A stretch of DNA of 44,056 nt. Source: Delftia acidovorans. GTDB taxonomy: Bacteria; Pseudomonadota; Gammaproteobacteria; Burkholderiales; Burkholderiaceae_C. The stretch's first letter is position 1. Each line of letters opens with the position of its first letter. Shown here one piece after another: positions 39,099-44,056 of the stretch. The notes beneath the pieces are model-generated. The model saw only the letters and a program-made list of their open reading frames with translations, ran no database searches and was not told the origin of the DNA. The DNA is taken from positions 1 through 44,056 of the forward strand of contig JAITUC010000043.1 of NCBI GenBank assembly GCA_031286585.1, given 5' to 3'. The translations under genes and the position numbers were made by a program.

Positions 39099-42000
39099 TC
39101 AAGAATGGTTTGGGGGGGCGTCCGGCACCCCGCTGCCATCCGTGCACTCCACCACTTCGGGCCGCTCTTGCGCCTCCTGCGGCAGGTTCGCCGGGCTCAG
39201 GGCCGGAGGGCGCGACACGATGGCCTGGCGCACCAGGGCCTCGAAGCTGCGCACGGGCACGGGCGGGCTGAGCAGGTAGCCCTGCCAGGCATGGCAGTGC
39301 TGGTCTTCGAGGAATTGACGCTGCGCCTCGGTCTCCACGCCTTCGGCGATGACCTGCAGACCCAGGCTGGTGCCCAGGGCGACGATGGTGCGCGCAATGG
39401 CCGCGTCGTTGGGATCGCTGAGCACGTCGCGCACGAAGCTGCGGTCGATCTTGAGCTGGTCCAGCGGCAGGCGCTTGAGATAGGCCAGCGAGGAGTAGCC
39501 GGTGCCGAAGTCGTCCAGCGAGAACCCCACGCCGTGGGCCTTGAGCGTGGTCATCTTCGCAGCCGTGTCGTCCACGTCGGCCAGCAGCAGGCTTTCGGTC
39601 AGTTCCAGCTTGAGCAGGCGCGGGTTGGCGCCGTGCTCCTTGAGCGCCTGCAGCACCTGCTCCACGAAGCGCGCCTGGTGGAACTGGCGCGGGCTGACGT
39701 TGACGGCCAGCACCAGGCAGGCCATGTCCGGTTCCACCGCCCATTGCGCCAGTTGCCGGCAGGCTTCGCCCAGCACCCATTCGCCCAGTTGCTGGATCAG
39801 GCCCGTTTCCTCGGCCAGCGAAACGAAGAGCGACGGCGGCACCAGCCCTTCGCGCGGGTGATTCCAGCGCAGCAGGCCTTCGGCGCCGACGATGCGCCCG
39901 TTCGCCACCTGCGGCTGGTAGTACAGGACGAATTGCGAGCGCACCAGGCCCTCGCGCATTTCCTGCTCCATGGCCGTGCGCGATCGGAGCACGGCCTGCA
40001 GTTGCGGATCGAAGAACTGCAGCGTGTTGCGCCCCATGCCCTTGGCCTGGTACATGGCCATCTCGGCACGGCGCAGCACCTCGTCGGCACTGAGTTCCTG
40101 CTCGCCGAACAGGCTGGCGCCTATGCTCAGCGTGATGTGGCAGGACTGGCCGCCCAGCTGCAGCGGCTGCAGCAGCAGCGAACGCATGCGCTGGACCTCG
40201 CCTTCGAGCTTGGAGGCGGCATGCATGGAGTCCTTGCCCAGATCCTCCAGCAGCACGACGAAGTCATCGCCGCTGTGGCGGGCCAGCGTGGCCTCGCGGC
40301 CCAGGGACTGTGCCAGTCGCTCGGCAATCATGCGCAGCAGCACGTCGCCCAGTTCCAGCCCCAGGCTGTCGTTGAAGGCCTTGAAATTGTCCACGTCCAG
40401 CAGCATGACGGCGCCGCAGCGCCCGCGCCGGCGGCTGGAGGCCAGCGCCTGCTGCAGCCGGTCCACCAGCAGGCGGCGGTTGGGCAGGCCGGTGAGCGCG
40501 TCGTAGAAGGCTAGGCGGCGAATTTCCTCTTCGGCGGTCTTGCGCTGGCTCTGGTCCTGCAGGATCAGCAGGCAGCCTTCGTCCAGCAGCATGCCGCCGA
40601 TGGATACGGAGCGCGTGCAGCCGTCGCTGCCTATGAGCTGGTACTCCTCGGAGTTGAGGGTGCCGCAGCTGTCGGACTCGCCGCCATGGGGGCTTTGGGC
40701 AACGCGTGCCCGCGCCTGCGCGGCTTCGAAGCGGCGCTGCATGCGCTGGCGGCGGGCTTCATCCGGGCACATGTTGCGCCACCAGCCGTCGCCATCCATG
40801 CCGGCCGTGGCGCCATGGCCTGCCAGGCGCATGAATTCCTCGTTCCAGTAGGCGAAGCGGCCATCCTCCTGCAGCATGGCCAGGCCCAGCGGCAGGCGCT
40901 GGATGACCATGCGCAGGTGGCGCGATCCGTCGCGCTGCATTTGCTGCAGATGGCGGCGCGCGCTGATGTCCTGCACCAGGGCCATCAGCCGCAGCGATGG
41001 CCCGTGGCCCAATGCGGAGATGTGCAGTTCCACCCAGACCAGGCTGCCGTCGCTGCGCCGCAGCTGCCGCTCGATCTGCAGGGCGCCGCGCTGGCCCGCA
41101 GCCAGCTCCTGCAGCAGCAGCCGGTCGCCCTCCACCGTGTCGGCCGCCACCAGGGCCAGCAGGGGGCGCTGGCACAACTGCTGTGCCTCGTGGCCGGTGA
41201 TGACGCAATACCTGCGGTTCACATGCAGGACATTGCCGCTGGCCGCGTCGATCTGCACCACGCCCACGGCGGCCTGCTCGAACAGTGCCTGAAAGCGGGC
41301 ATCGCTCTCGCGCATGGTGCGGGAAGAGGCGCGCAACTGCGCCCAGCTGGACGGATGGCGCCGCCACCAGGCGGCCGCCAGCGAGGCCAGCAGGGCAGAC
41401 ACCAGCATGCCCAGCGCAAACAGCACCAGGGGCTGGGCACGCTCGGTCCAGGACAGGGCCGTGCTCACGGGAATGAAGTTCAGCCGCCACAGCCGGTCCT
41501 GGGCCTGCAGCGTCTGCTCCAGCACCACCTGGCCGGTATCGCCCAGGCCTGCCGCTTCCTGCCCGCGCTCGGGCCAGGCAGCGCCCAGATACAGCGGCAG
41601 CGGCGATACGCCGGCCGGCGGCAGGGGCGAGACCGGGCCTGCGTCATGCATGGCCAGCGCAAGCCGGCCCAGGAAGCCGCGCTCGTGCAGGTCCTGCACC
41701 AGGTCGTGCACACGTATGCTGACGTCGGCCGTTCCCAGGAACAGCGGATGCGCGGCCTTGCCGTCCGGAGACTGGTGGTCCGCAGGCGCAAAGACCGGCG
41801 CGCGCACCAGCACGGCGGTGGCATGCTCGCCGGGCTGCTTCATTGCAAATGGCGCCGAGACCACGGCGGCCGCGCTGTCCCGGCTGCGCATCATGCTGGC
41901 CATGAGGCTGGGGCGGTCGTGCATGTCCAGGCCGGCGATGGATTCGTTGCCCTCCAGCGGCCAGAGATAGTCGATGAAGAAATAGTGGGGATCGGGCCTG

Positions 42001-42377
42001 AACGAGGCCGCCGCATCCTGGCTGGCCGGACCGGGCTCCGTTGCGGCCCGCGTAAAGGTCAGCGCCTGCATGCCGGGCTGCATCTGTGTGCGCAGCGCCT
42101 GCGCAATGCGCGCGAAGGCCTGCTGACCCATCTCGGGAGAGGCGGCCAGCTGGTTGGCCACATGCTGGACCATGACGGCATAGGCATCCAGGCGCATCTC
42201 CAGCGCCTGGCGGGCAGACTGGGCCTGTTGGGTATGGCGCTGCAGGTCCATGCGCTCCAGCGCCCGCTGCTGCTGCAGGGCAAGCGCGGCACTCAGGCAC
42301 ATGCCCACCGCCATGACGGTTGCGGCTGGCCAGGCGGTCCGGATGGCTACAAGCGTGCGCTGGGCAAAAGCTGACAT
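39099..42377 (-). CDS. CHASE-PAS-PAS-GGDEF-EAL membrane signalling protein
   Basis: Cyclic-di-GMP protein of 1092 residues; the start MSAFAQRTLVAIRTAWPA places the first membrane helix (about 17-35) near the N-terminus. A periplasmic CHASE domain follows (about 65-290; FFIDYLWPLEGNESIAGLDM), then helix two (about 318-340), PAS domains from about 360 and 490, a GGDEF domain (about 610-775) and an EAL domain (about 790-1045). The GGDEF active site reads SGDDF at about residue 699 and no RxxD inhibitory site precedes it, so cyclase activity is doubtful. The EAL motif reads EGL, but NVSPRQF, ELTES, LDDFGTG, LKIDRSF and AEGVET are intact. The protein is therefore probably a phosphodiesterase (inference). 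Confidence 0.9.
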   Translation of the reverse strand: MSAFAQRTLVAIRTAWPAATVMAVGMCLSAALALQQQRALERMDLQRHTQQAQSARQALEMRLDAYAVMVQHVANQLAASPEMGQQAFARIAQALRTQMQPGMQALTFTRAATEPGPASQDAAASFRPDPHYFFIDYLWPLEGNESIAGLDMHDRPSLMASMMRSRDSAAAVVSAPFAMKQPGEHATAVLVRAPVFAPADHQSPDGKAAHPLFLGTADVSIRVHDLVQDLHERGFLGRLALAMHDAGPVSPLPPAGVSPLPLYLGAAWPERGQEAAGLGDTGQVVLEQTLQAQDRLWRLNFIPVSTALSWTERAQPLVLFALGMLVSALLASLAAAWWRRHPSSWAQLRASSRTMRESDARFQALFEQAAVGVVQIDAASGNVLHVNRRYCVITGHEAQQLCQRPLLALVAADTVEGDRLLLQELAAGQRGALQIERQLRRSDGSLVWVELHISALGHGPSLRLMALVQDISARRHLQQMQRDGSRHLRMVIQRLPLGLAMLQEDGRFAYWNEEFMRLAGHGATAGMDGDGWWRNMCPDEARRQRMQRRFEAAQARARVAQSPHGGESDSCGTLNSEEYQLIGSDGCTRSVSIGGMLLDEGCLLILQDQSQRKTAEEEIRRLAFYDALTGLPNRRLLVDRLQQALASSRRRGRCGAVMLLDVDNFKAFNDSLGLELGDVLLRMIAERLAQSLGREATLARHSGDDFVVLLEDLGKDSMHAASKLEGEVQRMRSLLLQPLQLGGQSCHITLSIGASLFGEQELSADEVLRRAEMAMYQAKGMGRNTLQFFDPQLQAVLRSRTAMEQEMREGLVRSQFVLYYQPQVANGRIVGAEGLLRWNHPREGLVPPSLFVSLAEETGLIQQLGEWVLGEACRQLAQWAVEPDMACLVLAVNVSPRQFHQARFVEQVLQALKEHGANPRLLKLELTESLLLADVDDTAAKMTTLKAHGVGFSLDDFGTGYSSLAYLKRLPLDQLKIDRSFVRDVLSDPNDAAIARTIVALGTSLGLQVIAEGVETEAQRQFLEDQHCHAWQGYLLSPPVPVRSFEALVRQAIVSRPPALSPANLPQEAQERPEVVECTDGSGVPDAPPNHS

Positions 42378-42674
42378 GGAGCGGCTAAGGCTGAAGAGGC
42401 AGTCACGGGGAATCGGTCCAGGAGCACGGAACCACTCATTGCCAGCCCCATGGCCGGCCACCCGAAAAGGCCGGGCAGGCCATGTGGAGCAGAGAGCGAG
42501 GATAAATGGATTTCGGCACCCGGCAGGCAAACCATGTGTAAGACGAATCCTACAAATACCTTTACTCTATCGTCGGGAGGCGCTCTTGCTGAAGACCTCC
42601 ACGGGCAAACCCTAGACTGCGGACACTCCTCTTTCATTCCCGACCGAAGATGCTCCGCCGCTCGACGTGGCACC

Positions 42675-42698
42675 GGAGGTGCAAGGCATTGCACCTCC
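42675..42698. promoter_or_regulatory. Palindrome upstream of the sigma-54-like promoter
   Basis: GGAGGTGCAA (42675-42684) and TTGCACCTCC (42689-42698) are perfect 10-bp arms around GGCA. It lies about 135-155 bp upstream of the -24 element of the Bug promoter, the usual distance for an enhancer-binding protein site. It could also be a hairpin. The 518-bp gap 42378-42895 holds no other recognised element except the promoter at 42832. Confidence 0.5.
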
Positions 42699-42831
42699 CG
42701 TCATCCATGAAATCAGAAGCAGCAGTTTTGAAACACCAATGAAACGGATGGCGCAACAGCAGGTGGCGCTGCAGCCCTTCAGCCTCTGGCAGCAGGCTGC
42801 GAGGCTTGCACGGGTTTCCCCTTGAGCTGGA

Positions 42832-42847
42832 TGGCATGTTGCTTGCA
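42832..42847 (+). promoter_or_regulatory. Sigma-54 (-24/-12) promoter of the Bug receptor gene
   Basis: TGGCATGTTGCTTGCA matches the consensus TGGCACG-N4-TTGCW at all but one position, with GG and GC exactly 12 bp apart. It predicts a start near 42858 and a leader of about 38 nt before the ATG at 42896. A separate GTTGC/GCAAC dyad overlaps its 3' half. Confidence 0.65.
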
Positions 42848-42895
42848 ACAAGCCTGGCGCACTGCCAACCATAACTCTGCAGGAGACATCAACCC

Positions 42896-43876
42896 ATGAG
42901 CATCAACCGCCGCCGCTTTTGCGCCGCCCTGCCCGCCCCGCTGGCCGGCCTTGCGCTGCCGCACCAGGGCCTGGCCCAGGAGGCCTTTCCCAGCAAGTCG
43001 CTGAAGATCGTCTGCCCCTTCGCGCCCGGCGGCGGCTCGGACTTCATTGCACGCGTGGCCTCCAATGTGCTCAACGACAGGCTGGGCCAGCCCGTGGTGG
43101 TGGAGAACCGGCCGGGCGCCGGTGGCACGCTGGGCACCGAGTACGCGCTGCGCTCGGCGGCCGACGGCTACACGCTGCTGCTGGTGGCGGGCAGCTATAC
43201 GGTCAACCCCTCGCTGTACAAGCTGCGCTTCGACCCCGTGGCCGACATGACACCCGTGATCCAGCTGTCCAAGGGCGCCTACGTGGTCTGCGTGAGCCCC
43301 CGCGTGCCCGCCAGAAACCTGCAGGAATTGCTGGCCTATGCCCGTGAGAACCCGGGTAAGCTGACCTTTGCCTCGGCCGGCAATGGCAGCCATCTTCACA
43401 TCGTGACCGAGTACCTGTTCGGCATGGCCAGGGTCAAGGCCACGCATGTGCCCTATCGCGGCACGGGCCCGGCCGTGACCGACCTGCTGTCGGGCAACGT
43501 GGACATGCTGGTGGCCGGCACCGAGGCGCTGATGCAGCACGTCAAGAGCGGCAAGCTGCACGCCCTGGCCGTGACCACGGCCCAGCGCCTGCCCGCCTAT
43601 CCCGAGATCCCGTCGGTGGCCGAAAGCGGCCTGCCGGACTATGACGTGGTGGCCTGGCACGGCCTGCTCGCGCCCAAGGGTCTGCCGCCCGCCGTGCTGT
43701 CGCGAATCAATGCGGCGCTGGACACCGGCCTCAAGTCGCCGGCACTGCTGGCCCAGCTGGAGCCCACGGGCGTGTCGCCGGCAGGCGGCACGCCGGCCCA
43801 ATTCGGCGCCCTGATCCAGTCCGAGATTCCCCGCTACGCCAAGGTGGTGAAAGACAACGAAATCCGCGCGCAGTAA
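42896..43876 (+). CDS. Bug-type (TctC) solute-binding receptor, upstream of acnD
   Basis: Periplasmic receptor of 326 residues; AGGAGA lies 8 nt before the ATG. The N-terminus NRRRFCAALPAPLAGLALPH has a twin-arginine-like pair and a hydrophobic core, suggesting export by Tat or Sec. Family motifs are SLKIVCPFAPGGGSDFIARV, LGQPVVVENRPGAGGTLG, SAADGYTLLLVAG and THVPYRGTGPAVTDLLSGNV. An Fe-S dehydratase gene starts 48 bp downstream, so the ligand may be a tricarboxylate such as citrate or 2-methylcitrate (inference). The 3' end carries a 14-bp tandem duplication over the stop codon. Confidence 0.92.
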   Translation: MSINRRRFCAALPAPLAGLALPHQGLAQEAFPSKSLKIVCPFAPGGGSDFIARVASNVLNDRLGQPVVVENRPGAGGTLGTEYALRSAADGYTLLLVAGSYTVNPSLYKLRFDPVADMTPVIQLSKGAYVVCVSPRVPARNLQELLAYARENPGKLTFASAGNGSHLHIVTEYLFGMARVKATHVPYRGTGPAVTDLLSGNVDMLVAGTEALMQHVKSGKLHALAVTTAQRLPAYPEIPSVAESGLPDYDVVAWHGLLAPKGLPPAVLSRINAALDTGLKSPALLAQLEPTGVSPAGGTPAQFGALIQSEIPRYAKVVKDNEIRAQ

Positions 43877-43888
43877 TCCGCGCGCAGT
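43861..43888. repeat. 14-bp tandem duplication over the Bug stop codon
   Basis: AATCCGCGCGCAGT occurs twice in direct succession (43861-43874, 43875-43888), and AATC follows. The first copy encodes the last residues of the receptor and the duplication sits across its TAA (43874-43876). It looks like a recent slippage event and does not change the protein. Confidence 0.8.
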
Positions 43889-43924
43889 AATCGGCTCACG
43901 TAGGCCCGAGAATCCATCGCCCCC

Positions 43925-44056
43925 ATGACCTCCCGCTACAAGAAACCCCTGCCCGGCACCACGCTGCACTACATCGACGCCCGCGCCGCCGTCGATGCCC
44001 TCTCGCCCGGCGCCTGGGACCGCCTGCCCTACACCGCCCGCGTCCACGCCGAGAAC
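43925..44056 (+). CDS. acnD: AcnD-like Fe-S 2-methylcitrate dehydratase / aconitase, N-terminus only
   Basis: The first 44 codons of an aconitase-superfamily enzyme; the gene continues beyond the window. The visible part (YKKPLPGTTLHYIDARAAVD and GAWDRLPYTARVHAEN) matches the N-terminus of AcnD, the 2-methylcitrate dehydratase that works with PrpF in propionate breakdown. AcnA-type aconitases start similarly, so the assignment rests on the short PLPGT-x2-x-Y-x-DAR-x-AV pattern. The [4Fe-4S] cysteines are outside the window. Its position after a Bug receptor gene with a sigma-54-like promoter fits a tricarboxylate or propionate operon (inference). Confidence 0.7.
   Translation, partial: MTSRYKKPLPGTTLHYIDARAAVDALSPGAWDRLPYTARVHAEN

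Noticed and set aside
35558..39271. Plus-strand open frame of 1237 codons opposite smc
   Set aside because: It mirrors the coiled-coil codons of smc as Leu/Gln/His-rich low-complexity sequence, has no domain and no ribosome-binding site. It is an antisense shadow.
42550..42590. Possible flagellar sigma-28 promoter upstream of the GGDEF-EAL gene (CGACGATAG on the minus strand)
   Set aside because: No TAAA element is found at the required distance upstream.
42779..44047. Minus-strand open frame of 422 codons opposite the second Bug receptor and acnD
   Set aside because: The plus strand encodes well-supported proteins here, and the minus-strand translation has no recognisable motifs.
1..44056. 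CRISPR arrays, tRNA or rRNA genes, insertion sequences, prophage
   Set aside because: No regularly spaced repeats, no cloverleaf or rRNA sequence recognised, and no transposase, integrase or phage gene in any frame.

Overview
The window is high-GC DNA from a betaproteobacterium of the family Comamonadaceae, and Delftia is the most likely genus. The evidence is the overall gene content, two Bug-type (TctC) solute receptors, and a phaC-phaA-phaB cluster. Its class I PHA synthase carries an Ala/Lys/Arg-rich insertion of about 35-40 residues after the active-site Cys, a feature I recall being described for Delftia acidovorans PhaC. No tRNA, rRNA, insertion sequence, phage gene or CRISPR array was seen. 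The region looks chromosomal and mostly housekeeping.

Layout. (1) 1-959: the start of a methyl-accepting chemotaxis protein (minus strand), cut by the window edge. (2) 1148-6823: lysine/diaminopimelate genes dapC, dapD and dapE with a pilU-type pilus ATPase between dapD and dapE, then prmB. A strong intrinsic terminator sits directly upstream of dapE. (3) 6825-11877: a LysR regulator and a catabolic operon of acyl-CoA ligase, acyl-CoA dehydrogenase and Bug receptor. (4) 11972-14026: a YheS/EttA-like ABC-F protein. (5) 14256-19393: a tightly coupled operon rpiR-aapJ-aapQ-aapM-iaaA for uptake and cleavage of amino acids or beta-aspartyl peptides. It has no ATPase gene, and a repeated operator-like motif precedes it. 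(6) 19394-20113: an apparently empty gap that holds two tiny paralogous peptide genes of 38 and 19 codons. They share a C-terminal W-P-x-acidic-acidic-R-D-R-K-R motif, each has a good Shine-Dalgarno sequence, and hairpins lie around them. This is the most likely undescribed element here. (7) 20114-24261 minus: phaC-phaA-phaB. (8) 24403-27701: a small membrane protein, pgeF, a zeta-class GST/isomerase divergent from a fumarylpyruvate/fumarylacetoacetate hydrolase, and a zinc-ribbon Nudix hydrolase. (9) 27941-30784: a large soluble protein with a duplicated sensor region and a C-terminal CheW-like domain. (10) 30838-38965 minus: smc-zipA-ligA-patatin, a chromosome and division cluster. (11) 39099-42377 minus: a membrane CHASE-PAS-PAS-GGDEF-EAL protein with a degenerate GGDEF site. 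(12) 42378-44056: a 518-bp regulatory gap with a near-consensus sigma-54 promoter and an upstream palindrome, driving a Bug receptor and the start of an AcnD-like Fe-S dehydratase, which suggests 2-methylcitrate/tricarboxylate metabolism.

Start codons were chosen from family alignment and Shine-Dalgarno sites where visible. Family names come from motifs read by eye, without database searches.
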